Assembly (NCBI GenBank): GCA_002373775.1
Contig: DFJW01000025.1
Span: 1-64,000 of the forward strand
Direction of reading: 5' to 3'
Source of the DNA: Ruminococcus flavefaciens
GTDB taxonomy: Bacteria > Bacillota > Clostridia > Oscillospirales > Ruminococcaceae
Length of the DNA stretch: 64,000 bases
Shown here: one piece after another, positions 54,070 through 62,831 of the stretch
Numbering within the stretch: position 1 is the stretch's first letter
Layout of the letters: the number at the start of each line of letters is the position of its first letter
Position numbers and translations under genes: made by a program
The notes under the pieces: model-generated
Seen by the model: only the letters and a program-made list of their open reading frames with translations
Database searches by the model: none
What the model was told of the DNA's origin: nothing

Positions 54070-55371
54070 TCAGCTTGCGAGGACGTCTTCAGGTATTACA
54101 CCGGGCAGGATGAGTTCGGTGTGGGCAATGCCTGCGCTGTAACTCAGGGAGAACTGACCGCCGATGCGTTCCATGCACTCCTGCACGTTTCTGATGCCGT
54201 ATCCGTGAGTGCCTCCGGTTTTGAATGAGATATATCTTTTGCCGTCAGTGACAGGGGCGGAATCGGAAGTGTTGCTTATCTCTATGAAGATGTTCTGACC
54301 TGAGGTCTTGGCAACGACTTCGATGTATTTGGTACTGCTTTTTTCGGCAGCTTCAAAGGCGTTTTTCAGCACATTGGAGAAGATAGTGCAGAGCGAGAAG
54401 GACGAAAGTTCCAGCTTGTTAGGGATATGTCCGGTCCAGCTGAATGATATATCCGGGAACCTGCATGATATGTCGTTGAGGATCGCATTCACAAGATCAT
54501 TGCCTGTGTCGGTGCCTTTTTTGATCTCACCGAATTCTATTGCCATTTCGGAAAGGTATTTTTCGAATTCGTCGTATTTCCCCGCATGGCAGAAGTTCTG
54601 CATGCAGTAAAGATGACTGCGGAAATCATGTCTGAAAGCCTTGGTCTCTTCGTCCTTTTTCAGGAGCATGAGGTAGTATTCTTCCATCATCGTCAGCATG
54701 CTGTTCACAGCAGCGTTTTCCTTCTGAAGGCTCTCGTTGTGGGATTTAGTCACTATCAGCAGCGATATGACAGCCACGAATACTCCGCTGCATATACCCA
54801 GTGCAAGGGCAGCAAGCTTTGAGTATATCACAGCGTTTTCCGAGAATGCGAACATCTGTATGGACGTAAGGTAGAATGTGACTGCCAGTCCGCCCAGTGC
54901 AAAAAGAGCAATATAGCTCTTTGAGAACTGATAAGCCATGCTGCGCCTTTTTTTGTATTTTATCAGTATCGCAGTGAAGATTATGATGAGCGAAGGCATG
55001 TTGAGAAGCAGGTATGTCGGCGTGTAGTGGTCGATATCACTTGCTTCAAGACCGGCTATGTACATTATGAAGCCGTTGATTATCATATCAAGGATGCAGA
55101 TGTATACATAGCAAACGAAAACGAAGAATAAATTCTTTTTCCGCTTTATTATAAGGAACGCATTGAGCATCAGCGTCAGGCTGATGAAGAGTGTGTTCCC
55201 GCCAGTAAGTCCTGCGGCTGCACCTGCACCGATAAGTATCAGAGACGCAGCAGATGTCAGGGCGATATTCTGTAGGGATATGTATTCAGTGCCGAAGAAG
55301 AGCAGTACAAGCGGTATGAGCTTGGCGTATTCGATGATGTAGCTGAGTACATCGTAAAGTATTTCTTTCAT
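54070..55371 (-). CDS. AgrC-like (HPK10) sensor histidine kinase
   Basis: A 433-residue protein. Six or seven TM helices fill residues about 10-205. A coiled region (SLQKENAAVNSMLTMMEEYYLMLLKKDEE) follows, then the H-box AFRHDFRSHLYCMQNF and a GHKL ATPase domain (FSNVLKNAFEAAE, GTHGYGIRNVQECMERIGG). This is the layout of AgrC/ComD-type peptide receptors. ATG 55371 is used; a GTG at 55380 is possible. It overlaps nothing and follows its regulator by about 11 bp. No agrB or agrD homologue is adjacent. Confidence 0.88.
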   Translation of the reverse strand: MKEILYDVLSYIIEYAKLIPLVLLFFGTEYISLQNIALTSAASLILIGAGAAAGLTGGNTLFISLTLMLNAFLIIKRKKNLFFVFVCYVYICILDMIINGFIMYIAGLEASDIDHYTPTYLLLNMPSLIIIFTAILIKYKKRRSMAYQFSKSYIALFALGGLAVTFYLTSIQMFAFSENAVIYSKLAALALGICSGVFVAVISLLIVTKSHNESLQKENAAVNSMLTMMEEYYLMLLKKDEETKAFRHDFRSHLYCMQNFCHAGKYDEFEKYLSEMAIEFGEIKKGTDTGNDLVNAILNDISCRFPDISFSWTGHIPNKLELSSFSLCTIFSNVLKNAFEAAEKSSTKYIEVVAKTSGQNIFIEISNTSDSAPVTDGKRYISFKTGGTHGYGIRNVQECMERIGGQFSLSYSAGIAHTELILPGVIPEDVLAS

Positions 55372-55382
55372 GGCAGTCACCG

Positions 55383-56087
55383 TTAAACATATCGTGCGTT
55401 AGCTTTGATATGTTCGAAATACATTTGCCTGAGCTGTGCTGACTTGCGGCGTGCTACCGGCACTTCGTCCTTCATATAGCTCATGGTTACAGTGTTTTTA
55501 CCGATAGCGGAGATATGCCTGAGAGCAACGGCGAATGACTTGTGGACCTGAAAAAAGTCGTTCTCGTTTATTTCGCTCATCCAGTGCTTCAGCGGCATCT
55601 GGGTGCATATCACATCGTTTTTGGTGTGGATATAGGTACCGTCTCCGAAGGCTTCGAAGCAGATGATGTCTTCGGTATTTACCATGATGATATTTCCCTG
55701 GGACTTTACAGCAAGCTTCTGGTTTTTTGAAATATCTGCTTTAGCCTCTTCAAAAGCTTCTATCAGCTTTGCATTGTCTATCGGTTTTTCAATGAATCTG
55801 AACGCACGGACCTTAAAAGCTTCCTGCATGAATTCAGTATGGCTGGTGAGAAAGATGATAAAAGCGTTCTCACCGGCTGAACGTATTTTCTTGGCGGCTT
55901 CCATGCCGCTTATCCCGGGCATTTCAATGTCGAGAAAATAAATGTCGTAAAATTTGCCTGAAACGATAAGATCATTTCCTGAACTGTATTCATCTGTTTC
56001 GATATCTCTGTCAAATGCCGCAAGCTGTCGGCTGATCTGTTTTCTGATCGTTTCATCATCGTCGCATAATGCTATTTTTAAACGCAA
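55383..56087 (-). CDS. AgrA-like LytTR response regulator
   Basis: A 234-residue regulator. The receiver domain begins KIALCDDDETIRKQ with Asp in YFLDIEMPG. The C-terminal LytTR DNA-binding domain shows NTEDIICFEAFGDGTYIHT and QVHKSFAVALRHISAIGK. The likely start is TTG 56087, which gives GGGGAG a spacing of about 8 nt; GTG 56096 would add three residues. It heads the operon with the kinase. Confidence 0.88.
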   Translation of the reverse strand: MRLKIALCDDDETIRKQISRQLAAFDRDIETDEYSSGNDLIVSGKFYDIYFLDIEMPGISGMEAAKKIRSAGENAFIIFLTSHTEFMQEAFKVRAFRFIEKPIDNAKLIEAFEEAKADISKNQKLAVKSQGNIIMVNTEDIICFEAFGDGTYIHTKNDVICTQMPLKHWMSEINENDFFQVHKSFAVALRHISAIGKNTVTMSYMKDEVPVARRKSAQLRQMYFEHIKANARYV

Positions 56088-56131
56088 GATGCCCACTCCC
56101 CATATAATGAAAATTATAATGACATAAAAAT

Positions 56132-56160
56132 ATTATACCATATAATACGGAAAATAGCAA
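56132..56160 (-). promoter_or_regulatory. Promoter for the AgrA/AgrC-like operon
   Basis: Minus strand: TTGCTA (56155-56160), 17-bp spacer starting TTTTCCG, TATAAT (56132-56137). No LytTR repeat is visible next to it. Confidence 0.8.
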
Positions 56161-56233
56161 GGAATGAGGGGGAATTTTTTCTTTCAGCATATTTGCGGAT
56201 CACACGATCATAGCACGGTGCATATATGTCTTC

Positions 56234-56280
56234 TAAAAAACAGCCGCAGTATAGTTCCTTGAAGGAGACTGCGGCTGTTT
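56234..56280 (-). terminator. Terminator after the acidic membrane protein gene
   Basis: A 13-bp stem AAACAGCCGCAGT/ACTGCGGCTGTTT with an inner TCCTT/AAGGA helix, and a T-run on the minus strand. Confidence 0.88.
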
Positions 56281-56286
56281 AAAGAC

Positions 56287-58266
56287 TTATTGTATATTGC
56301 CCTTTACATAGACGATGTTCATAGACTTGATGCAGTAAGTTCCGTCGCTGCGCTCTGTCAGCTTGAACTCAACTGATTTTGAGACGGTCTTCTCCATCCA
56401 TGAAGGAAGTTCGTCTATATAGTCTACGCTTACAGTGTATTCATTGTTGTTCTTGGTAACGGATTTTATCTCAGGAGAGTAGGTGAATATGATAGGTTTG
56501 AGCTGTACGTTATATGCACCGTCGGAATAATAGAACTTTGCATTTACAGGACCTACCGTAACATGTTCGAAAGGCTGATGATCCGTGCCGAACATTTCGA
56601 CTGCCCGTGCTTCTACGTCCATATACGGTATTGATACCGTATCGGTACCGGGATTCACATTGTATTTGGATATCCTGTCCTCATCCATGATGATAGACCA
56701 TATAGCAGCAGTTATCATCTGGTCTGAACTGAGCTCTGAAGGGCTGTTGAAGGACTCTATGTCCATAATTACAGCAGGGTAGATGATATCGCTGAAACCG
56801 TCTTTTTTCACTTCACCGGATGTGAAACTGCGGAAAAGTTTCACACCTTTGAAGGCAACGGTGATGATACCAATTACAGCAAAAACCGAGAATACTACGC
56901 CGAGGATAGTATGTATGCGCTTTCTCGGCTTCTTTTCTTTTCTGGCTTTTACATCAGATTCTGTATGTTCATGACGTTCTTCTATGATAGATGCTGGATC
57001 TTCATCAAGTATAGCCCGGAAAGTCGATACCTTTTCAGCAGGCTCTGCCGTTTCGGGTTCAGGGGATACAGCTTCTTCTGTTTCCTTTGCAGGCTTTTCC
57101 GGCTGCTCTGCCGGTTCTTCCGTGCGCGGCTTTTCGATATCAGCAATGGCGTTTGCAGCATCTTCTCTTATGCCGTCTATAAGGCTGCCTACTGCATCTG
57201 AGTCTTCCTCTTCGGCTTCCGTGAACTCTTCCTCTGCCTGCTCTTCATCATCTTCCGCATCCTCATTTTCGGGGATATCGTCGGAGGATCCTTCATCAGC
57301 GGCAGCTGCCATTGTTTCGCCTTTTATAGCAGCGATAGCAGCATCGAGAAGTTCGTCAGCTGTGGGCTGGTGTTCGGTTTCGGACGTTTCTGTTCCCGGC
57401 TCATCAGTTGTATATCCTTCATCCTGCTCGTCGGCATCAGCATAAAGTGTATCGCTTTCGGCAGCTTCATAGGCGTATTCCGGGATGTCAGCAGCAGCTT
57501 CCGGGATGTCATCGCTGAATGATTCGAGGGTATCTTCCTCTTCGTCAGCGGTATCGTCATCCTTTTCTTCCGGCGGTATCTCATCCTCGGCTGCTTTGAG
57601 CTCTTCAGCGGCTTTCCGGCGGAACTTGGAAAAGAATCCGCCTTTTGACTTTTCTTCGGTTTCAGGTATCTTCTCAATATCCTCTTCCGGGATGAGTACC
57701 GGTACCGTTGTTTCTTCCGGAACAGCCGTCAATTGCTCTTCTTCCGGCATCGGGATTTCATCTGCGGCAGTATCTACAGGAGCCAGCGGAACGACCGGCG
57801 GCGCAAATTCAGGGGATGTATTCCCGGGTGCATGATAGGGGATGAATGTATCGGCAGGCGGAGTCAGAGCAGCTGCTTTTTCAGCAGCAGCGCGCTGGCT
57901 TTCCAGACGCATCTTCTCCAGTTCCTGCTGGCGGATGGCTTCGTAATCCGGAAGTTCTGCTGAAATAACGATACGTTTGCTCTTTGGCAGCGGAGCAGGT
58001 TCCGGTTCAGCAGGAGGCGGAGCAGGAACGACATCTTCAGCCGCTTTCTCCGGTACGTCAGCTGCTGTATTCATTGCTTCTTCAAGAGCAAGTTCATTGG
58101 CTACTTCCTCTGCCACGCTCGGTCTGCTGTCGATAGTTGTGAGCAGGTCATCCAGAGACATGTCATCATAGACGCTTCTGTGCTGCTGACGCTGAGCGCT
58201 GTGTTCCGGTTCACTGTTGTTTTTCAGACTGTTCAGCATATCGCTGAGATCTTTTCTGATAGCCAT
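56287..58266 (-). CDS. Large acidic single-pass membrane protein
   Basis: A 659-residue protein of unknown function. Its cytoplasmic part (about residues 1-465) is very rich in Glu, Asp, Ala and Pro and looks disordered, with a short basic stretch (KSKGGFFSKFRRKAAEELK). One TM helix (near KRIHTILGVVFSVFAVIGIITVAF, about 470-490) is followed by an extracytoplasmic C-terminal domain of about 165 residues (FSDIIYPAVIMDIESF, then PSWMEKTVSKSVEFKLTERSDG). GGAGG precedes ATG 58266. It is the last gene of a pair with the methyltransferase. Confidence 0.8.
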   Translation of the reverse strand: MAIRKDLSDMLNSLKNNSEPEHSAQRQQHRSVYDDMSLDDLLTTIDSRPSVAEEVANELALEEAMNTAADVPEKAAEDVVPAPPPAEPEPAPLPKSKRIVISAELPDYEAIRQQELEKMRLESQRAAAEKAAALTPPADTFIPYHAPGNTSPEFAPPVVPLAPVDTAADEIPMPEEEQLTAVPEETTVPVLIPEEDIEKIPETEEKSKGGFFSKFRRKAAEELKAAEDEIPPEEKDDDTADEEEDTLESFSDDIPEAAADIPEYAYEAAESDTLYADADEQDEGYTTDEPGTETSETEHQPTADELLDAAIAAIKGETMAAAADEGSSDDIPENEDAEDDEEQAEEEFTEAEEEDSDAVGSLIDGIREDAANAIADIEKPRTEEPAEQPEKPAKETEEAVSPEPETAEPAEKVSTFRAILDEDPASIIEERHEHTESDVKARKEKKPRKRIHTILGVVFSVFAVIGIITVAFKGVKLFRSFTSGEVKKDGFSDIIYPAVIMDIESFNSPSELSSDQMITAAIWSIIMDEDRISKYNVNPGTDTVSIPYMDVEARAVEMFGTDHQPFEHVTVGPVNAKFYYSDGAYNVQLKPIIFTYSPEIKSVTKNNNEYTVSVDYIDELPSWMEKTVSKSVEFKLTERSDGTYCIKSMNIVYVKGNIQ

Positions 58267-58282
58267 TTTAGCCTCCAAAAAG

Positions 58283-59074
58283 TTATTGATCGTTCCCTGT
58301 TGAAGCCGGGAAAGGCTTTTGTGCTGCTATCATGAAGCGGTGGATGTTTCCGCTTATGCAGCCTTTCTGTTGTATCACATGTTCTGCGGCGATCAGTCTG
58401 TCAAAGCACTTTTCGACTGAGAAGCCGCAGAACTCCCATTCGATTATATGTGCGAACCATACCAGAGCGCCTGTATCCGTAAAGCTTACAGGGCGGTATG
58501 CCTCTCCGCTTTCAAGTATCCTGAATCCGGCGTTCCTGAAATTATCCAGTTCAGGCGCGAGACTGTGACCGGGAAATCTCTTTTCTGCATGTGGGAGAAG
58601 GAATTCCACCAGTTCGCGGTCATTGTTCTCGCCGACCTGCTGAGTCACGAAGATACCGCCCGGTCTCAGAACGCGGAAAAGCTCTTCTGCATCGTATTTC
58701 CCGTGTCTGTTGGTGATAATGTCGAAATATCCGTCCGGAAAAGGCATGGCGGAATAATCGGTCATTTCGCGTATATCTATCCCGAGAGAGCCGAGGCGTT
58801 CCCGGCAGAGTTCGACATTCGGCGGAAAGCCTTCCGCAGCGGAAGTGAGCTCATGCGGATGACCGAGTGAGAGCAGATACTCTCCTCCTCCTGTGTCGAT
58901 ATCAAGAAGTCTGTGAGAACTGCGGAGGTAACGCTTTATCACCTCGGTCAGATCCCACGGCAGACGGTCTTCTCCGGAAATGAAACGTCCGTCTATATGG
59001 CTGAAGTCCCAGCCGGAGATATGAGCTGCATTTTCTTCCGAAAGCCAGTATTCTTTTAATTCATTTATATTCAT
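58283..59074 (-). CDS. Class I SAM-dependent methyltransferase
   Basis: A 263-residue Rossmann methyltransferase: SAM-binding LLDIDTGGGEYLLSLG (near residue 57), acidic residue after strand 2, FDIITNRHGKYDAEELFRVLRPGGIFVTQQV. It resembles UbiE/Methyltransf_11 proteins. The substrate is unknown. The membrane protein gene follows 16 bp later. Confidence 0.85.
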   Translation of the reverse strand: MNINELKEYWLSEENAAHISGWDFSHIDGRFISGEDRLPWDLTEVIKRYLRSSHRLLDIDTGGGEYLLSLGHPHELTSAAEGFPPNVELCRERLGSLGIDIREMTDYSAMPFPDGYFDIITNRHGKYDAEELFRVLRPGGIFVTQQVGENNDRELVEFLLPHAEKRFPGHSLAPELDNFRNAGFRILESGEAYRPVSFTDTGALVWFAHIIEWEFCGFSVEKCFDRLIAAEHVIQQKGCISGNIHRFMIAAQKPFPASTGNDQ

Positions 59075-59215
59075 TATAACTGCTCCTTATCAAGTGTTTA
59101 GCATTACTTTTGAGGTGCAGCCTTCTGACAGCATTATATCAAGCCCGGCGAGGTCTGCTGTCAGACCATGACTGCACCGGGCAGTTATATCGTTTGTTCA
59201 CCATAAACGTTCTGG

Positions 59216-60460
59216 TTATCTTATCTGACCGTTTCCGTTGATAAGATACTTTATAGTTGTGAGCTCACGCAGTCCCATAGGACCTCTTGCGTGGAGTTTC
59301 TGAGTTGATATGCCGATCTCTGCGCCGTATCCGAATTCTCCGCCGTCGGTGAATCTTGTGGAAGCGTTCACATATACAGCAGCAGCGTCAACTTCTTTCT
59401 GGAACTTTGCCGCATTCGCGAGAGAGCTTGTAACGATGCACTCTGAGTGACGTGTGCTGTACTTTCTGATGTGGGCGATAGCCTCGTCGATGTCATCAAC
59501 GACCTTCACAGCGATAATGAAATCGTTGAACTCGGTAGCGTATTCATCCTCGGTAGCTTTCTCAATGCCGTCGAGTATTGCCATTGTCCTTTCGCAGCCG
59601 TATATCTTGACATTGTGGGACTTGAAGCGCTCAGCGATCATGGGAAGTATCTTATCAGCGCAGTCCTTGTGGATGAGCAGGCTCTCTATGGCGTTGCATA
59701 CTGAAGGACGCTGAGTCTTGGCGTTGTCTGTGATGTTTACAGCCATTTCCGGATCTGCTGATGCGTCTATGTATACATGGCAGTTGCCTGCGCCTGTTTC
59801 GATGACCGGCACAGTAGCATTTCTGACAACAGCCTGTATCAGATTTGCGCTTCCTCTCGGGATGAGAACATCAACATAGCCGTTGAGCTTCATCAGTTCT
59901 GTAGTAGTCTCGCGGGAAGTATCCTCTACCACCTGTACCACATCTGCCGGAAGTCCGGCATTAGCTATGGCTTCTCTCATTATCTTTCCGAGGCAGACAT
60001 TTGAGTTGATAGCTTCTTTTCCGCCCTTGAGTATAACGACGTTTCCTGCTTTAAGGCAGAGAGCAGCGGCGTCCACAGTAACGTTGGGACGGGATTCATA
60101 GATTATGCCGATAACTCCGAGAGGAGTGCGTGTTTTGAGTATAGTAAGACCGTTGGGACGTGTGAAGCCTTCGATGACTTCGCCGATAGGATCGTTCATG
60201 GCGATGAGTTCATCTATGCCCTTAGCCATTCCCATGATGCGGTCTTCGTTCAGTCTGAGACGGTCCTGCTTGGATTCAGACATGCCGTTTGCAGCGGCAG
60301 CGTCGAGATCCTTCTGGTTCTCAGAGATTATGAGTTCCTTGTTTGCTATGAGCGCCTTTGCGATAGCAGCCAGCGCGTTGTTCTTTACGAGCGTGGAAGC
60401 CGAAGCAGCTGCTGATTCGGCTGCCTTTGCCCTTATGCCCAGTTCTTCTGTATAACTCAT
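59216..60460 (-). CDS. proA: Gamma-glutamyl phosphate reductase
   Basis: A 414-residue enzyme of proline synthesis that reduces glutamyl-5-phosphate with NADPH. LGVIGIIYESRPNVTVDAA and the catalytic Cys in QRPSVCNAIESLL (near residue 255) are diagnostic. ATG 60460 has AGAGGTG upstream, lying inside the end of proB, so expression is coupled. Confidence 0.96.
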   Translation of the reverse strand: MSYTEELGIRAKAAESAAASASTLVKNNALAAIAKALIANKELIISENQKDLDAAAANGMSESKQDRLRLNEDRIMGMAKGIDELIAMNDPIGEVIEGFTRPNGLTILKTRTPLGVIGIIYESRPNVTVDAAALCLKAGNVVILKGGKEAINSNVCLGKIMREAIANAGLPADVVQVVEDTSRETTTELMKLNGYVDVLIPRGSANLIQAVVRNATVPVIETGAGNCHVYIDASADPEMAVNITDNAKTQRPSVCNAIESLLIHKDCADKILPMIAERFKSHNVKIYGCERTMAILDGIEKATEDEYATEFNDFIIAVKVVDDIDEAIAHIRKYSTRHSECIVTSSLANAAKFQKEVDAAAVYVNASTRFTDGGEFGYGAEIGISTQKLHARGPMGLRELTTIKYLINGNGQIR

Positions 60461-60465
60461 ACAAT

Positions 60466-61260
60466 TCACCTCTTGGCTAAAAATATAGTTCCTATCTCCT
60501 TGTCCTCAAAGAGATCGTATAGTTTTTCCGGATCGCGTCCGTTCATTATTACCATGTCGATGCCGGCGTTAGTGGCGATCTTTGCGGCGGTTATCTTAGT
60601 TGACATTCCGCCTGTTCCGAGACTTGAACCTGCGCCGCCAGCCATTTCTTCGATCTCCGGAGTTACCTCTTCTACCACTGTTATCGGCTTTGCTTCCGGA
60701 TTGGAATGAGGATCGTCGTCGTAGAGACCGTCGATATCCGAGAGTATCAGCAGCAGATCAGCGCCGGAAAGATCGGCAACGAGAGCCGAGAGGGAATCGT
60801 TCTCTCCAATCTCCAGCTCAAGTTCATCTATAGCTATGGTATCGTTTTCGTTTACTATCGGGATAACGCCCATTCCCACGAGGCTCTCAACGGTATTCTT
60901 GAAGTTCTCGCAGTGGTTGGGATTGTTGATGATAGTTTTGGTCAGGAGAATCTGACCTACAGTAACGCTGTACTTTGCGAACATATCGTCATAAACGTGC
61001 ATGAGTTCGCATTGTCCGATAGCAGCTACAGCCTGTTTCATCTTGGTGTCCTTTGGCTTTTCCGGCAGACCGAGTTTGCCTGCACCGAGACCGACAGCGC
61101 CGGATGACACCATTATTATCTCGCGTCCTGCATTATGAAGATCGGATATGACACGCACCAGATTGGTCATCCTTCTGATATTGAGCTTGCCTGTCTTGTG
61201 GGCGAGGGTAGAAGTTCCGAGCTTTATAACGATACGCTTTTTAGTGGAAATATTTCTCAT
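60466..61260 (-). CDS. proB: Glutamate 5-kinase (short form, no PUA domain)
   Basis: A 264-residue amino acid kinase catalysing the first step of proline synthesis. VIKLGTSTLAHK, SSGAVGLGAG, ENDTIAIDELE and GTGGMSTKITAAKIA are all present. At this length it lacks the C-terminal PUA domain of the E. coli enzyme, which is common in Firmicutes. It lies between proA and the hydroxyacid dehydrogenase. Confidence 0.96.
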   Translation of the reverse strand: MRNISTKKRIVIKLGTSTLAHKTGKLNIRRMTNLVRVISDLHNAGREIIMVSSGAVGLGAGKLGLPEKPKDTKMKQAVAAIGQCELMHVYDDMFAKYSVTVGQILLTKTIINNPNHCENFKNTVESLVGMGVIPIVNENDTIAIDELELEIGENDSLSALVADLSGADLLLILSDIDGLYDDDPHSNPEAKPITVVEEVTPEIEEMAGGAGSSLGTGGMSTKITAAKIATNAGIDMVIMNGRDPEKLYDLFEDKEIGTIFLAKR

Positions 61261-61272
61261 TGCTAAACATCC

Positions 61273-62223
61273 TTAGTTTACTTTATTTTGCGGCGAACCG
61301 CTGAGCCATGCCCTTATATTGCCGCAAACTATCCCGAGGAGACGTCTGCGTGTCTCAAGAGCAGCCCATGCTGTATGCGGAGTTATGAAGCAGTTTGGCA
61401 GCCCTTTCAGCGGAGTGTCCGGCGACATAGGCTCCTTTTCAAGAACGTCTGCATATGCACACGCAAGCTTTCCTGATGAGAGTGCATATGCGAGGTCACG
61501 CTCATTCACTACTCCGCCTCTTGAAGTATTTATCAGCATGGCGGAGGGCTTCATGTGCGAGAGCAGTTCAGCGTTTACCATGCCCTTTGTCTGGTCAGTA
61601 AGCGGACAATGGAAAGTGATGACATCCGCTTTTTCGGCAGCCTCAAAAAGACTTGCAGTTTCATATGGGCAGTTCTGAGGCTCGGTACGGGTATTCACAA
61701 CGATGTTCATCCCGAATGCACTGCCTATCTCTGCGACTTTTCTGCCTATCGAACCGAAACCGACGACTGCAAGGGTTTTGCCTGCGAGTTCAGCAGTGGG
61801 TATGGGAAAGTATGAAAAGGCAGGGGAACGTTCCCACTCGCCGTTTCTTACCGCGGTATCATAATCGCGTATACGGCTGAAATGATCGAGGATATAAGCG
61901 AAAGTCTGCTGTGCCACGGCGTTTGTGGAATACTGACCGGCATTGCATACCGGAATACCTTTCTGAGCAGCATAAGCGATATCCACGTTATTGAATCCGG
62001 TGGCGAACAGACCTATGTATTTTATATTCGGGCAGGCGTCCATAACTTCTTTGGTTATCAGCACCTTGTTGCAGAGCACGATTTCTGCGCCGCCTATATT
62101 CTCTGCGGTCTCATCAGCTGAAGTGAAGGGGATGATGTGGACTTCGCCGAGAGCGTCGAGCTCATCGGTCGGGATGTCACCATTCACGCTGACTGTATGC
62201 CAATCGAGGACAGCTATTTTCAC
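61273..62223 (-). CDS. D-2-hydroxyacid dehydrogenase
   Basis: A 316-residue NAD(P) enzyme. The Rossmann motif is VVGFGSIGRKVA (near residue 150), the substrate Arg is in INTSRGGVVNE and the His in FITPHTAWAA. It is similar to glycerate or phosphoglycerate-like dehydrogenases; substrate open. It overlaps the upstream membrane gene by 4 bp and precedes proB by 12 bp, so it belongs to the pro operon. Confidence 0.9.
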   Translation of the reverse strand: MKIAVLDWHTVSVNGDIPTDELDALGEVHIIPFTSADETAENIGGAEIVLCNKVLITKEVMDACPNIKYIGLFATGFNNVDIAYAAQKGIPVCNAGQYSTNAVAQQTFAYILDHFSRIRDYDTAVRNGEWERSPAFSYFPIPTAELAGKTLAVVGFGSIGRKVAEIGSAFGMNIVVNTRTEPQNCPYETASLFEAAEKADVITFHCPLTDQTKGMVNAELLSHMKPSAMLINTSRGGVVNERDLAYALSSGKLACAYADVLEKEPMSPDTPLKGLPNCFITPHTAWAALETRRRLLGIVCGNIRAWLSGSPQNKVN

Positions 62224-62573
62224 TCTGCATCCTCCTTGCCTTCTTCCTCAGAGCTTTCAGCTGCTGAAGTTTCTGCCGGTTTTTCCTTGAATATGAAAGA
62301 TGTAACGAGTGCGGCGATGAGCAGTAACACTTCGATTATTCCGACTGCATAGTATACAGTCTTGCTGTCGGACAGCCATACACCGAGGGATACAAGCATG
62401 TTCAGAGCCATGATGAGCTGATAAGGCCGCTTGTGTGTGGTGAAACGGAACGCGAAGAAGACTATGCCAATGAGGGCGAATGTCAGATGAAGTCCGAATG
62501 GGAACGGAAAGAGTTCTGCGTTCTGAGAACCTGTTGAAAGTGCCATAGCGAATGAATTAGCAGCAATATCCAT
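62220..62573 (-). CDS. Small membrane protein heading the pro operon
   Basis: A 117-residue protein with three TM helices (about residues 23-42, 50-66 and 71-92) and an acidic, Glu/Ala/Ser-rich cytoplasmic tail. I do not recognise a family. It overlaps the dehydrogenase gene by 4 bp. The ribosome binding site is poor. Confidence 0.7.
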   Translation of the reverse strand: MDIAANSFAMALSTGSQNAELFPFPFGLHLTFALIGIVFFAFRFTTHKRPYQLIMALNMLVSLGVWLSDSKTVYYAVGIIEVLLLIAALVTSFIFKEKPAETSAAESSEEEGKEDAE

Positions 62574-62750
62574 ATATACTCCAAGACCGTAGCAACGGGA
62601 CTGTTCTTGAACGGCGGACAGCCAAGCCGGAATTTTTGTTTCTGGAGAGACCTCCGAAAAAGTTCGCTTTTTTTAGTATAACATAAAGCTGGGAAAATTT
62701 CAACATATTTTGAAAAAATAATTAAGGAAGGCGCCGGCGGCAGGCATGTA

Positions 62751-62777
62751 ACCATTTCACAGCCGTTTCATATAATA
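62751..62777 (+). promoter_or_regulatory. Possible sigma-K-type promoter for dpaA
   Basis: AC (62751-62752), 16-bp spacer, then CATATAATA (62769-62777), fitting the AC-N16/17-CATANNNTA sporulation pattern. It lies about 55 bp before the dpaA start. No good vegetative promoter is seen in the gap 62574-62831. Confidence 0.45.
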
Positions 62778-62831
62778 ATACGTCGGAAGAACAATTCAGA
62801 AGCCGCTCGATGCGGCGGAACGGAGGAACGT

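Noticed and set aside
62483-62755. 90-codon minus-strand ORF
   Set aside because: It overlaps the start of the 117-residue membrane protein in another frame, has no binding site and shows no protein-like pattern.
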